Shown here one piece after another: positions 17,569 to 27,190 of a stretch of 64,000 nt of DNA. Position 1 is the stretch's first letter. Each line of letters begins with the position of its first letter. Position numbers and translations under genes: made by a program. Origin of the DNA: Cognatilysobacter claricitrinus (GTDB lineage: Bacteria; Pseudomonadota; Gammaproteobacteria; Xanthomonadales; Xanthomonadaceae); NCBI RefSeq assembly GCF_045866565.1, contig NZ_BAAFZV010000002.1, positions 1,116,001 through 1,180,000 of the forward strand, given 5' to 3'. The notes below the pieces were generated by a model that was not told where the DNA came from, did no database searches, and worked only from the letters and a program-made list of their open reading frames with translations.

Positions 17569-19023
17569 TCAGGCCTTCGTTCCGCCGACCGTGAGCCCGT
17601 CGATCAACAGCGACGGCTGGCCGACGCCGACCGGCACACTCTGCCCGTCCTTGCCGCAGACACCGACGCCTTCGTCGAGCGCAAGATCGTTGCCGATCAT
17701 GCGCACCTTCTGCATCGTTTCCGGCCCGTTGCCGATCAGCATCGCGCCCTTCACCGGCGCGGTGACCTTGCCGTCCTCGATGAGGTAGGCCTCGGTCGCG
17801 GAGAACACGTACTTGCCGGACGTGATGTCGACCTGGCCGCCGCCGAAATTCACCGCGTACAGCCCGCGCTTCACCGAGCGGATCATTTCCTGCGGATCGT
17901 GCGAGCCGGCGAGCATGTAGGTGTTGGTCATGCGCGGCATGACGAGGTGCGCGAACGATTCGCGACGCCCGTTGCCTGTCGGCGTCATGCCCATCAGGCG
18001 CGCGTTGAGCGTGTCCTGCATGTAACCGACCAGTACGCCGTCCTCGATCAGCGTCGTGCAGTTGGTCGGCGTGCCTTCGTCGTCGATGTTGAGCGAACCG
18101 CGTCGACCCGGCAGCGTGCCGTCGTCGACGATGGTGACGCCCGGCGACGCCACGCGCTGGCCGATTCGGCCGGCGTACGTCGACGTGCCCTTGCGATTGA
18201 AGTCGCCTTCCAACCCGTGGCCGACCGCCTCGTGCAGCAGCACGCCCGGCCAGCCGCTGCCAAGCACCACCGGCATCACGCCGGCCGGTGCGTCGACCGC
18301 GTCGAGGTTCACCAGCGCCTGCCGCAGCGCTTCGCGCGCGAGATGTTCCGGGCGACCGCCGCCGAGCAGCTCCGCATAGCCGTAGCGCCCGCCGCCGCCT
18401 GCGTAGCCCTGCTCGCGACGCCCCTTGTCCTCGACGATCACCTGCACGTTGAGGCGCACCAGCGGGCGAACATCCGCGGACAGCAGACCGTCGCTGCGCG
18501 CGACGAGGATGGTGTCGACGCCGCCCGACAGGCTCACGGTCACCTGCTTCACGCGCGGGTCCGCCGCGCGCAGCAGGCGGTCGATGCGACGCAGCGATTC
18601 GACCTTTTCTTCGTTTGCCAACGCATCGATCGGATCGAACGCGGTGTACAGCTCACGACCGCTGCCGCGCACCAGCGGACGATCCTTCGACGCCATCTCG
18701 CCCGCGACCGTGCCCTTGGCGATGGCACGCGCGGACGTCGATGCCTCGAGCAGCGCCTTCGCGTCGATCTCGTCCGAATACGCGAAACCCGTTTTCTCGC
18801 CGCTGATCGCGCGCACGCCGACGCCCTGCTCGATCGAATGCGCACCGTCCTTGACGATGCCGTCCTCGACGGTCCAGCTCTCGCGACGCGCGTGCTGGAA
18901 ATAGAGGTCGCCGAAATCGACGCCGGGGCCGACCAGCGCGCCGAGCGCACGATCCAGCGACGCCACGTCGAGGCCGGCAGGCACGAGCAATCGGGATTCG
19001 GCGGTCGAAAGCGAAGTCGTCAT
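17569..19023 (-). CDS. tldD: Metalloprotease TldD
   Basis: The catalytic partner of PmbA. The 484-aa product has the zinc-binding motif HEAVGHGLEGD in VLLHEAVGHGLEGDFNRKG, the TldD metal site, and the C-terminal IDGLTVGG-type end. The start at 19023 is chosen because GGAAC lies just upstream of the ATG (MTTSLSTAESRLL); an in-frame start 13 codons earlier is less likely. It is the last gene of the leftward run maf-rng-yhdP-tldD, 72 bp beyond yhdP. Confidence 0.96.
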   Translation of the reverse strand: MTTSLSTAESRLLVPAGLDVASLDRALGALVGPGVDFGDLYFQHARRESWTVEDGIVKDGAHSIEQGVGVRAISGEKTGFAYSDEIDAKALLEASTSARAIAKGTVAGEMASKDRPLVRGSGRELYTAFDPIDALANEEKVESLRRIDRLLRAADPRVKQVTVSLSGGVDTILVARSDGLLSADVRPLVRLNVQVIVEDKGRREQGYAGGGGRYGYAELLGGGRPEHLAREALRQALVNLDAVDAPAGVMPVVLGSGWPGVLLHEAVGHGLEGDFNRKGTSTYAGRIGQRVASPGVTIVDDGTLPGRRGSLNIDDEGTPTNCTTLIEDGVLVGYMQDTLNARLMGMTPTGNGRRESFAHLVMPRMTNTYMLAGSHDPQEMIRSVKRGLYAVNFGGGQVDITSGKYVFSATEAYLIEDGKVTAPVKGAMLIGNGPETMQKVRMIGNDLALDEGVGVCGKDGQSVPVGVGQPSLLIDGLTVGGTKA

Positions 19024-19095
19024 CGGAGTTCCATGAAATAAGGACGCAGCCGCGTGCGGCACGTCCGGACTATATGCGGGGCGATGTGATCGGCC

Positions 19096-22000
19096 TCAAC
19101 CGGCCGGAGGCGGTGACAGCGCCATCGCGCGTGTCTGGTCGTGCGTGAGCACTTCGACTTTCGGGTCGGCCCACGGCCCGGTGACGCGATAGGTCTTGGC
19201 GCCGAGTTGGCCGAGCGGCTTCTGCATCACCGCGCCGGCGGCGGCACCGATCGCCGCGCCGACCGGACCACCGGCAAGCGCACCGACCGCGGTCAGCAGG
19301 TTCGCCGACTTGGGATGCACTTCGATCGTCTGGTCGAAGGTCTGCGCGCGCAGGTTCGCCGCGCCGCGGATGCGGATGTCGGCCGCGGGACCCTTGATGC
19401 CGAAGTCGTCGCTCCGCGCGAGGCCGTCGCCGAAACGCACGTTGCCGCCGATCTGGTTGAAGCTGAAACCCTTGGCGAAGAAGTCGCGGAAATCGAGCGT
19501 GAGGCGACGCGGCAGTTCGGCCAGGCTGAGCAGGCCGAGCACACGGCCGGCGCCGGGCTCGACCTCGAGCAGGCGGCCGTTGCGCACGTCCACCGCGAGC
19601 GTGCCCTGCAGGCTGCCGAGCGCGAAGTCGGAGGGCGCGCCGCTCCAGCCTGCGTCGAAATGCGTATCGCCCTTGCCGCCGCTCACGCGCCCACCGAGCC
19701 CGAAGCCGTCGAGCAACGCACCGAAGTCGTCGCTCGACACCGTCGCGGCGACATGCGTGCGCGCGGCGGCGCCCTTGCCGCTCCAGTCGCCGGTCGCGTC
19801 GATGCGCTGGCTGCGGCCGCGCGCGTTGAACTGGTCGAGCTGGAGGCCGGTCGCCGTCGCATGCGTGCGAAGGCGCGCGGTGCCGAGCGCGGCGCTGCCG
19901 ATGCGCAGATCGTCGACGTCGATGGAAAGCGGCGGCACCTTGGATGGATCGACCGCGGCGTTCGATGGCGTCGTCGCGCGCACGGGTGCCGGGCGACGTG
20001 GCGTCGGCGTCATCGGCGCGACGCGTGACGGCGATGCCGGCCCTGCCGCCGCGACCGGCGACGCCGCGGAACGCCAGTACACGCGGCTGAAACGACCGGC
20101 GATCGGCCCCGCCCCGTCGGGCACGCTCAGGCTGCCCGCGAGCGTCGCGCCGTCGGCACGCACGGACAACGCATTGCCGGCCATTGGTTGCACCTGCAGA
20201 CGCGTTTCGCCGAATACGCCGCCGAGCATCGCCAGGTGCGGCGTGCTGACGTCGATGCGTTGCAGCGACAGGCCGTCGCCCGCGCCGCCGCTGCCACCGC
20301 GTGCGAACGCGATCCAGTCGAGCGCGTCGAGCTGCGCCGCGCGTCCCGTCGCGACGATGCCCGATGCGGGCGGCGCGTCGTCCACCGTGCCACTGCCGAG
20401 CACGACACGAACCCCGGTGCGTCCGCCGACGGTGCGCGCACGCACGCCCGCCAGCGAACCGAGGCTGACTTTCACTTCGCCGCTGCCGACCGGCAACGGC
20501 GTGTCGACGAATGCGGCCAGTGATTGCGATGCGGGCTTGCGCAGCGGCGCCGGCAGGTCCAGCGATGTGCCCGCCAGGTTGCTGCGCAGCTGGAGGTGCG
20601 CGGCGCCGCCGGGCTTGGCGATGTCCTTCGGCACGACAACGCCGACCGTCCACGCCGAACGCCCCGCGACGTACGGCGACAGCCAGTCCATCTCGGACGC
20701 GCGCTTGAGCAGGTCGTCGATATCGAAGTTCGCGGCGACGTCGCCTTCGAACGCATTCGCGGGCGCGCGCACGTGGCCGTCGCCGGCGCGCAGCGACAAC
20801 GCGCCGGGCTGGCCGTCGTGGCGCACGGCGAGATCGGTCGCGGTGAAGCCGCGCAGGTCGTAGGTCGCGCGGCCGTGCACGTCGTCGAAGCGGAGATCCC
20901 AGCGACGGTCCGCCAGCGTCGCGCCGTCGAGGTCGACGGTGCCGTCGATCGACATCGGGTCCGGTCGGCCGAGCGGCATCGTCAGCCCGAACGCGACCGT
21001 TGCCGGACCGCTCGCGGACAGCGCATCGATCGTTTCCGGCTGCAGCTTGCGCAGGCCGCTGGCGCGCACGACGTCGAGCAACTGCGACGTTTCGGTGGCG
21101 CCCTGCGCGTGCACGGTCAGCGCTCCGTGCGCGTAATCGTCGATCGATGCCGTGAGCCTGGGCAGCGCGACGCGCCCGATGCGGCCGCTGCCGACGATGT
21201 CGAAGCCGGTGCCATCGAACATGACGTCGGCATTGACGTCTTCCGCAGGCGGCCAGTCCGGCTGGAACTTCACCACGCCCGCGACCACGCGGCCGCGCGC
21301 TTCGAACGTGCCTTCGTGGTGACGGAACGGCCAGTCGTCGAGATCGCCGACGACGACCGCGCGCCCTTGTTCGACACGACCGCCGACCAGCGCGCCGTCG
21401 AGCCACTGCACCACCTTCGGCGCCATCAGGTTACGCACCCAGAAGCGCTTGGCGACCGGCACCTGCGCGGTACCGACGTCGGCGGCGATGTCGATGAAGG
21501 GCCGCGTGCCGTCGCCCTGCCACAACAGGCCGCCACGCACGTCGGCCGAATAGCCCTGGCCCGCGATGTGCAGCGAACGCGTGCCGAAACGCCAGCCGGG
21601 GCCGTCGCGCCACAGCGCCGCGCGTCCGGTGAGATGCACGACGTGGTCCGGCCCGAACGCCTGCGGCCACATGAAGCGGATCGCGCTCGCCGGATCGAAA
21701 TCGAGTTGCACGCCGTCGGCATCGCCGCTCAGGTGACCGCCGATGCCCTGCAGCCCCGGCGCGGTGCCGACGCGCTGGAAACCGACCGATGCGAGGTTGG
21801 CGTCGACTTCCGTGCGGCCGCGCGCGCTGCGAACCCGCGCGTCGTCGACGAGACCGGCCGGCGCCGAGGCGCGGATCCAACGGCGCGTCGCCTCGGGAAG
21901 TCGATCGGTGAGCGCAGCAGTCTGCAGCAACGGTGCGACCTCGACATGCCGCGCGGCGAGATCGAAACGTCCGCCGCCCGCGAGCGCGAGCCCGTCGAGC

Positions 22001-22959
22001 ACTTCGCCCGACCGGCCCTGTTGCACGCGCAGGGTCGGCAGCGTGATCGTCCATTTCCCCGCGCTCATGCGCCACGCGCCGAGCGCATCGACGCGATCGA
22101 ACACCACGCGCGGCACCGCGCCATCGAGCGGCGCGCCTTCGAGCGTCACGCCCGACAACGCACCCTGCCCGGTCACCTGCACGACGCGTTCGTCGCGCAC
22201 CTCGGCCCATGCGCGCGCACTGCCCGCACCCGCGGCGACACGCACGCCGCCTGCGTGCAACACCGTCGCCCAATCGCGAAGGTCGACGTGCTCGGCGCCG
22301 ACGTAGGCGCGACCATCGCCCGAGCTCCGGTCGAAATCGAGCACGCCGTCGATCGGTGCGCCACCGCTGCGCATCCACGCACGCACGCCGGCACGGACGC
22401 GCGCGCCATCGACGCGAAGACGAAGATCCGCGCGCGGAATCGCCGTGTCGATGCCGTATGCCGGCGCGACGATCGCGAGCCGTCCGTCGATGACGTGCAG
22501 TTCGCCGAGGCGATCAAGCGCGCCGAAAGGATCGGCATTGCTGCGATCGGTCTGGCCCGGAAGGCCGCGCACGTCCCACGTGCCGTCGTCCGCGCGCTCC
22601 AGCGTGAGATCGAGGCCGCGCAGGCGCAGTTCCGTAAACGCATGGCCCGGAAGCAGGCCGAGGTAGACGGACGCCAGGAGTTCGGCGTCACCTATCGCAA
22701 CCGCGCGATCGCCTTCACCGATGCGCAGCCCCTGCAGCTCGATCAGCGGGCCGACACGCGTCCAGTGCGTCTGCAGGCCAGTGAAGGACACCGGCCGCTT
22801 CGTGCGATGTTCAAGCCACGCCTTGACCTGCGCGGGATGCCCGGCCAGCACCGGCAGCGCCAGGCCGACGATGCCAAGCAGCAACGCGAAGCCGAGCACC
22901 ACCACCGCGGCCACGTAGCCGAGGCCAACGTGAGCCCGCTTGGCGTGGCGAAGAATCAC
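19096..22959 (-). CDS. yhdP: AsmA-like envelope protein YhdP
   Basis: YhdP-family proteins are very large inner-membrane-anchored proteins with a periplasmic repeating beta-groove; in E. coli YhdP helps move phospholipids to the outer membrane. The 1287-aa product has one N-terminal membrane helix (about 14-38), followed by the typical RPVSFTGLQTHWTRVGPLIELQGLRIG start and C-terminal AsmA/DUF3971 features such as GRLLEVEPGAGRVLGLLS and LDFRDFFAKGFSFNQIGG. Length matches E. coli (1266). An unusual Pro/Ala/Thr-rich insert (about 970-1005) interrupts the beta domain. It lies 28 bp downstream of rng. Confidence 0.95.
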   Translation of the reverse strand: MILRHAKRAHVGLGYVAAVVVLGFALLLGIVGLALPVLAGHPAQVKAWLEHRTKRPVSFTGLQTHWTRVGPLIELQGLRIGEGDRAVAIGDAELLASVYLGLLPGHAFTELRLRGLDLTLERADDGTWDVRGLPGQTDRSNADPFGALDRLGELHVIDGRLAIVAPAYGIDTAIPRADLRLRVDGARVRAGVRAWMRSGGAPIDGVLDFDRSSGDGRAYVGAEHVDLRDWATVLHAGGVRVAAGAGSARAWAEVRDERVVQVTGQGALSGVTLEGAPLDGAVPRVVFDRVDALGAWRMSAGKWTITLPTLRVQQGRSGEVLDGLALAGGGRFDLAARHVEVAPLLQTAALTDRLPEATRRWIRASAPAGLVDDARVRSARGRTEVDANLASVGFQRVGTAPGLQGIGGHLSGDADGVQLDFDPASAIRFMWPQAFGPDHVVHLTGRAALWRDGPGWRFGTRSLHIAGQGYSADVRGGLLWQGDGTRPFIDIAADVGTAQVPVAKRFWVRNLMAPKVVQWLDGALVGGRVEQGRAVVVGDLDDWPFRHHEGTFEARGRVVAGVVKFQPDWPPAEDVNADVMFDGTGFDIVGSGRIGRVALPRLTASIDDYAHGALTVHAQGATETSQLLDVVRASGLRKLQPETIDALSASGPATVAFGLTMPLGRPDPMSIDGTVDLDGATLADRRWDLRFDDVHGRATYDLRGFTATDLAVRHDGQPGALSLRAGDGHVRAPANAFEGDVAANFDIDDLLKRASEMDWLSPYVAGRSAWTVGVVVPKDIAKPGGAAHLQLRSNLAGTSLDLPAPLRKPASQSLAAFVDTPLPVGSGEVKVSLGSLAGVRARTVGGRTGVRVVLGSGTVDDAPPASGIVATGRAAQLDALDWIAFARGGSGGAGDGLSLQRIDVSTPHLAMLGGVFGETRLQVQPMAGNALSVRADGATLAGSLSVPDGAGPIAGRFSRVYWRSAASPVAAAGPASPSRVAPMTPTPRRPAPVRATTPSNAAVDPSKVPPLSIDVDDLRIGSAALGTARLRTHATATGLQLDQFNARGRSQRIDATGDWSGKGAAARTHVAATVSSDDFGALLDGFGLGGRVSGGKGDTHFDAGWSGAPSDFALGSLQGTLAVDVRNGRLLEVEPGAGRVLGLLSLAELPRRLTLDFRDFFAKGFSFNQIGGNVRFGDGLARSDDFGIKGPAADIRIRGAANLRAQTFDQTIEVHPKSANLLTAVGALAGGPVGAAIGAAAGAVMQKPLGQLGAKTYRVTGPWADPKVEVLTHDQTRAMALSPPPAG

Positions 22960-22986
22960 GCCGCTCGCGAGGCGAGGTTGTCGGGA

Positions 22987-24477
22987 TCAGAGCAGCACGA
23001 CATCGAACTGCTCCTGCGAATACTGCTCGTCGGCCTGGAAACGAATGGACTTGCCGAGAAATTCCTCGAGCTCGGCGACCGCCGCCGATTCTTCGTCGGT
23101 GATGCGTGCGACCACCTTCGGCGATGCGATCACCAGCAGCCGTTGCGCGTCGAACTGGCGCACCTGTCGCACGACGTCGCGGAAGATTTCGTACGTCACG
23201 GTTTCGGGCGTCTTGAGCGACCCGCGGCCGCTGCACTCATGGCACGGCTCCGAGAGCTGCCGTTGCAGGCTCTCGGTGGTGCGCTTGCGGGTCATCTCGA
23301 CGAGACCCAGCGGAGAGAAGTCGTACACGGTCGTCTTGGCGTGGTCGCGGGCAAGCGCTTTCTCGAGCTGACGGAGCACCTGCCGCTTGTGCTCGGCATC
23401 CGTCATGTCGATGAAGTCGATGATGATGATGCCGCCTAGATTGCGCAGCCGAAGCTGACGCGCGACCGACTGGGCCGCCTCGAGATTGGTGCGGTACACC
23501 GTTTCCTCGAGATTGCGCTGGCCGAGGAATGAACCGGTGTTCACGTCGATCGTTGTCATCGCCTCCGTCTGGTCGATGACGAGGTAGCCGCCCGACTTCA
23601 GCGGCACCTGTTTTTCGAGCGCGCGCTGGATCTCGTCCTCGACGCCGTAGAGGTCGAAGATCGGCCGCGCGCCGGCGTAGTGCTCGATCTTCTCGTTGAG
23701 GCCCGGCATGTACTGCGCGGCGAACGCCTTCAGGCGGTCGCAGGTTTCGCGCGAGTCGACCTTCACCTTCTCCACGTCGCGACGCAGCAGGTCGCGCACG
23801 GCACGCATGGGCAGCGACAGGTCCTCGTAGACGCGTTCGCCAAGCTTCGCCGACGCCGAGCTTTCCTCGATCAACGACCACACGCGACCGAGATACGCGA
23901 TGTCCTCGGCGATCGCTTCGTCCGGCTGGCCCTCCGCATTGGTGCGCACGATGTAGCCGTGCTGCGCACCGGTCGGGGAAAGCGACGACACGATGTGCTT
24001 GAGGCGAGCGCGTTCGACTTCGTCCTCGATGCGTGCCGACACGCCGACCACGCGCGTGCGCGGCAGCAACACCAGGTAACGCGATGGAATGCTCAGCTGC
24101 GTCGTCAGCCGCGCGCCCTTGCTGCCGATCGGATCCTTCACCACCTGCACGATGATGTCCTGCCCGTCGCGCAACAGCTCGGTGATCGGTCGCGTGGGCT
24201 GCGGTGGCAGCGGTGCATCGTCGCCGTTGGCGACATCGGTCACCGGCGTCGGTTTCACGATGTCGCCCGCGTGCAGGAACGCCGCGCGTTCGAGGCCGAT
24301 GTCGATGAAAGCGGCCTGCATGCCCGGCATGATCCGTTGGACGCGCCCCTTGTACACATTGCCGACCACGCCGCGCCGCCAGCCGCGTTCGATATGCAGT
24401 TCCTGCAGCATTCCGTTCTCGACGACGGCTACGCGTGTCTCGCGCGGCGTGACGTTGACCAGGATTTCCTCGGTCAT
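22987..24477 (-). CDS. rng: Ribonuclease G
   Basis: RNase G matures the 5' end of 16S rRNA and shares RNase E's catalytic fold. The 496-aa product opens EEILVNVTPRETRVAVVENG, followed by an S1 RNA-binding domain (about 35-125), the catalytic DNase I-like core with IDVNTGSF and GGIIIIDFIDM supplying the metal-binding Asp residues, and a Zn-link CHEC in EPCHECSGRG. No long C-terminal degradosome scaffold is present, distinguishing it from RNase E. Its ATG overlaps the maf stop by 4 bp. Confidence 0.96.
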   Translation of the reverse strand: MTEEILVNVTPRETRVAVVENGMLQELHIERGWRRGVVGNVYKGRVQRIMPGMQAAFIDIGLERAAFLHAGDIVKPTPVTDVANGDDAPLPPQPTRPITELLRDGQDIIVQVVKDPIGSKGARLTTQLSIPSRYLVLLPRTRVVGVSARIEDEVERARLKHIVSSLSPTGAQHGYIVRTNAEGQPDEAIAEDIAYLGRVWSLIEESSASAKLGERVYEDLSLPMRAVRDLLRRDVEKVKVDSRETCDRLKAFAAQYMPGLNEKIEHYAGARPIFDLYGVEDEIQRALEKQVPLKSGGYLVIDQTEAMTTIDVNTGSFLGQRNLEETVYRTNLEAAQSVARQLRLRNLGGIIIIDFIDMTDAEHKRQVLRQLEKALARDHAKTTVYDFSPLGLVEMTRKRTTESLQRQLSEPCHECSGRGSLKTPETVTYEIFRDVVRQVRQFDAQRLLVIASPKVVARITDEESAAVAELEEFLGKSIRFQADEQYSQEQFDVVLL

Positions 24478-25061
24478 GCCGCGACACCTGCGAATGCGTC
24501 GACGCCGAACTCGGCGAGCAACTTCGACGTCTCGTGCACCGGCAGGCCCATTACCCCGGAGTAGCTGCCATCAAGGCGGGTGACGAAGGCTTCCGCACGC
24601 CCCTGGATCGCGTAGGCCCCGGCCTTGCCCGCCCATTCGCCACAGGCGATGTAGCCATCGAGCTGCGCCGGCGTGAGCGCAGCGAATGTGACGTCGGACA
24701 CACTGATCGCCTGCGCTTCGCGCTCGGCGGAGATCAGCCACACCACGCTGATGACCTGGTGCGTACGCCCGGACAGTCGCGTCAGCATGCGCACCGCGTC
24801 ATCGGCATCGACGGGTTTGCCGAAGACGTCGTCATCGAGCACCACTTCGGTGTCGGCCGCGAGCACGAGCGCGCCGGGCACTGCGGTGACCGTCAACAGG
24901 CCCGCGCCAGCCTTTTCGCGCGAAACGCGCCGCACGTAGTCGAGCGCGGGCTCGCCGGGTTGGCGGACTTCGGGAATGTCGATATCGAGAACGCGCGGGT
25001 CGAGGCCGAGGCGGCCAAGAAGCTCGCGTCGGCGAGGAGATCGGGAGGCGAGATAGAGCAT
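24474..25061 (-). CDS. maf: Maf-like nucleoside triphosphate pyrophosphatase
   Basis: Maf proteins hydrolyse (d)TTP, UTP and modified nucleotides (house-cleaning). The 195-aa product begins MLYLASRSPRRRELLGRLGL, the family signature, and has VLAADTEVVLDDDVFGKP and YAIQGRAEAFV, matching the YhdE (dTTP/UTP) subgroup. The start at 25061 puts the signature at the N-terminus; an upstream start at 25112 would add 17 residues with no family support. It overlaps rng by 4 bp and heads the leftward maf-rng-yhdP-tldD run. Confidence 0.94.
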   Translation of the reverse strand: MLYLASRSPRRRELLGRLGLDPRVLDIDIPEVRQPGEPALDYVRRVSREKAGAGLLTVTAVPGALVLAADTEVVLDDDVFGKPVDADDAVRMLTRLSGRTHQVISVVWLISAEREAQAISVSDVTFAALTPAQLDGYIACGEWAGKAGAYAIQGRAEAFVTRLDGSYSGVMGLPVHETSKLLAEFGVDAFAGVAA

Positions 25062-25192
25062 CGCCCGAAGAATAACCCGCGATGTGTCGTGGCGATCCTG
25101 AACCTTCGGCATCGCGTCGCGACCCCGTGATGTCTCACCGGCCGTTCACTCCAACGTACCGACCCTTCCCCCAACTCGGAGCCTCCATTCCC

Positions 25193-25933
25193 ATGCGCCC
25201 ACTCGTCCGTCCCCTCGCCCTTGCCGCCGCGCTCGCCTTCGGGAGCCTCGCCATGACCGTCGACGCCCAGACCGCGACCGCCTCGATTCCGACGGTCGCG
25301 CCCGACAGCACGCTGCTCTCCGTCGCAGCGCAGGCCGAAGCGCGCCGCGCGCCCGACATCGCCACGGTGTCCGCAGGCGTGGTCACGCAGGCTGCCGATG
25401 CGAACAGCGCGTTGCGCGACAACGCGGACCGCATGGCGAAGGTCGTCGCGGCGATTCGCGCTGCGGGCGTCGCCGAACGCGATGTGCAGACCGCTGGCGT
25501 CAACCTCAATCCGCAATACCGCTATGCCGAGAACCAGCCTCCGGCGATCACCGGCTACCAGGCGTCGAACAACGTCAACGTGATCGTTCGCGACATCGGC
25601 AAGCTCGGGAAGATCCTCGACGCGCTGGTTGCGACCGGGGCCAACCAGATCAACGGGCCGACGTTCGACATCGACCAGAAGGATCCGGTGTATGACGAAG
25701 CGCGTCGTGCCGCGCTCGACAAGGCGCAGCAGCGTGCGGCGATGTACGCGAAGACCCTCGGCATGCGCGTGCGTCGCATCGTGAGCATCGACGAGAGCAA
25801 CGGCGCGAGCATCCCGCGCCCGATGCCGATGATGGCAATGGCGAAGATGGCGCGTGACGAGGCGACGCCGATTTCGCCTGGCGAGAACGTGTTGTCTGTC
25901 AACCTCAACGTCGTGTTTGAACTGGGAAAGTAA
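25193..25933 (+). CDS. SIMPL-domain (DUF541) periplasmic protein
   Basis: The 246-aa product has a signal peptide (MRPLVRPLALAAALAFGSLA, cleavage near VDAQ-TA) and then the SIMPL domain: DSTLLSVAAQAEARRAPDIATVSAGV, DVQTAGVNLNPQYRY, YQASNNVNVIVRDIGKLGKILDAL. Related proteins (E. coli YggE, Brucella BP26) are periplasmic and form channel-like oligomers or affect oxidative stress. The start at 25193 is the one that creates a proper signal peptide; the frame is open further upstream. The 66-aa gene follows after 2 bp. Confidence 0.9.
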   Translation: MRPLVRPLALAAALAFGSLAMTVDAQTATASIPTVAPDSTLLSVAAQAEARRAPDIATVSAGVVTQAADANSALRDNADRMAKVVAAIRAAGVAERDVQTAGVNLNPQYRYAENQPPAITGYQASNNVNVIVRDIGKLGKILDALVATGANQINGPTFDIDQKDPVYDEARRAALDKAQQRAAMYAKTLGMRVRRIVSIDESNGASIPRPMPMMAMAKMARDEATPISPGENVLSVNLNVVFELGK

Positions 25934-25935
25934 CC

Positions 25936-26136
25936 ATGACGACGTCCCAAGCTCCGCGCGGCCGCGACACCGCGCCCGCAGCCGATCCACGCGCCGGCGC
26001 GAATCCCGGCTATGCGGAAAACCAGCCACGCGACAAGGTGGACGCGCGCGATGGGCGAAGCGGCAAGGCGCCGAACCCGGAAGCGGGCGGCCTGCAGCGT
26101 CCGCAGGGCGACGATCCGAAGCCTGCGTCCGAATAA
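25936..26136 (+). CDS. Hypothetical 66-aa hydrophilic protein
   Basis: Very polar, Asp/Arg/Pro/Gly-rich and probably disordered (NPGYAENQPRDKVDARDGRS). No domain recognised. The ATG is 2 bp after the SIMPL gene stop, with GGGAAAG overlapping the end of that gene as a ribosome site, so the two are probably cotranscribed. A strong terminator follows 20 bp after the stop. Comparison with small stress-related hydrophilins is only suggestive. Confidence 0.6.
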   Translation: MTTSQAPRGRDTAPAADPRAGANPGYAENQPRDKVDARDGRSGKAPNPEAGGLQRPQGDDPKPASE

Positions 26137-26156
26137 ACGGGTTGGTGCGAAACGCG

Positions 26157-26192
26157 AAAAAGCCCGCTTGATGCGGGCTTTTTCTTTTGCGG
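26157..26192 (+). terminator. Intrinsic terminator after SIMPL/66-aa operon
   Basis: An 11-bp perfect stem, AAAAAGCCCGC at 26157-26167 and GCGGGCTTTTT at 26173-26183, with a 5-nt loop TTGAT and a further T-rich tail. Strong rho-independent terminator. Confidence 0.9.
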
Positions 26193-26203
26193 GCGGTCGC
26201 AAT

Positions 26204-26239
26204 CGGGGCACGACCTGGCCTCGACGCAGTCGTGCCCCG
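26204..26239. repeat. REP-like palindrome upstream of tonB-like gene
   Basis: An 11-bp perfect inverted repeat (CGGGGCACGAC at 26204-26214 and GTCGTGCCCCG at 26229-26239) with a 14-nt spacer, followed by CCCTACG. It has no T-tract and lies beyond a complete terminator, so it is not needed for termination. Dispersed palindromes with a similar end are common in xanthomonad genomes; copy number cannot be judged from one window. Confidence 0.45.
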
Positions 26240-26368
26240 CCCTACGTCGCAGTCGGAAAACGGCCGCACGCGCCCGGCTTCGCGACGTCGAAAAAAATTT
26301 CAACCGGGCGCAACCCCATTGCGTCCGCAGGCTCGTTTGTATCGGCACCGACCACCGAGGAGCCGGCC

Positions 26369-27040
26369 ATGCAGACGATCCCCGCACCCCGCGTCCAGCT
26401 CGATCCCACCCGCATCGCGTCCATCAGCGGCGCGATCGCGGTGAACGGGCTCCTATTGCTGCTGTTGGTTGCGCCGATGGCGCCCGTCATGCGCGCGGTA
26501 ACGGACAGCACGACGACCATCGTTGATCCGATCGTTCGACGTCCGCCGCCGCCACCTCCGCCGCCCATCAAGGACCCGCCGATCCGCACCGCGATCCAGA
26601 ACACGCCGACGCCGGTAATCCACCAACCCACCCATGTCGTCGATCCGCCTCCGCTGGCGCTCGACGATCCGCAGCCCGGCGACACGGTCGCGCAGCAGCC
26701 GACGTCGGAAACGCTCGTCGCCGACAACGGCAATATCGCGCCGGCGGACGACGGCACGCCGCTCGCCGGTGCGCATCTCGAATACGCGAGCAACCCCGCG
26801 CCGTCGTATCCGTCGTCGTCGTTGCGCGCGAACGAACAGGGCACGGTGATGCTCGAGGTGCTGGTCGACGTCGACGGAAAGCCGATCGAGGTCAGGATCG
26901 CGCGCAGCAGCGGCTACCGCGCACTCGATCTCGCGGCGCGTCGGCAGGTGCTGGCGAACTGGATGTTCCGTCCGGCCATGCGCAATGGCCAGCCGGTGCA
27001 GGCGATCGGCATGGTGCCGGTCGAGTTCCACCTCGACTGA
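26369..27040 (+). CDS. TonB-family energy transducer
   Basis: The 223-aa product has a short cytoplasmic N-terminus, one membrane helix (about 18-38, SGAIAVNGLLLLLLVAPMAP), a Pro-rich periplasmic linker (RPPPPPPPPIKDPP) and a C-terminal TonB domain: PSYPSSSLRANEQGTVMLEVL, VDGKPIEVRIARSSGY, LDLAARRQVLANWMFRPAM. This domain couples the proton motive force to outer membrane transporters. No exbB/exbD or receptor gene is next to it, so it is an orphan copy. GAGGAG sits 6 nt before the ATG. A hairpin follows. Confidence 0.88.
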   Translation: MQTIPAPRVQLDPTRIASISGAIAVNGLLLLLLVAPMAPVMRAVTDSTTTIVDPIVRRPPPPPPPPIKDPPIRTAIQNTPTPVIHQPTHVVDPPPLALDDPQPGDTVAQQPTSETLVADNGNIAPADDGTPLAGAHLEYASNPAPSYPSSSLRANEQGTVMLEVLVDVDGKPIEVRIARSSGYRALDLAARRQVLANWMFRPAMRNGQPVQAIGMVPVEFHLD

Positions 27041-27051
27041 TGCACAACGCG

Positions 27052-27084
27052 AACCCGCATCCCTTCACCGGGGGTGCGGGTTTC
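27052..27084. terminator. Hairpin between tonB-like gene and rlmH
   Basis: AACCCGCATCCC at 27052-27063 pairs with GGGGTGCGGGTT at 27071-27082 (one T-G wobble), followed by TTT. It lies 12 bp after the tonB-like stop and before the convergent rlmH. Confidence 0.6.
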
Positions 27085-27190
27085 GCGCGTCATGCGCTTC
27101 ACACGAGTAATTCGCCGCGCAGACAGTCGATACGCTTGGCAAAAACGCGGCGACGCCCGCTGCGCCCGACAAACCGCTCGCGTAGCGCGA

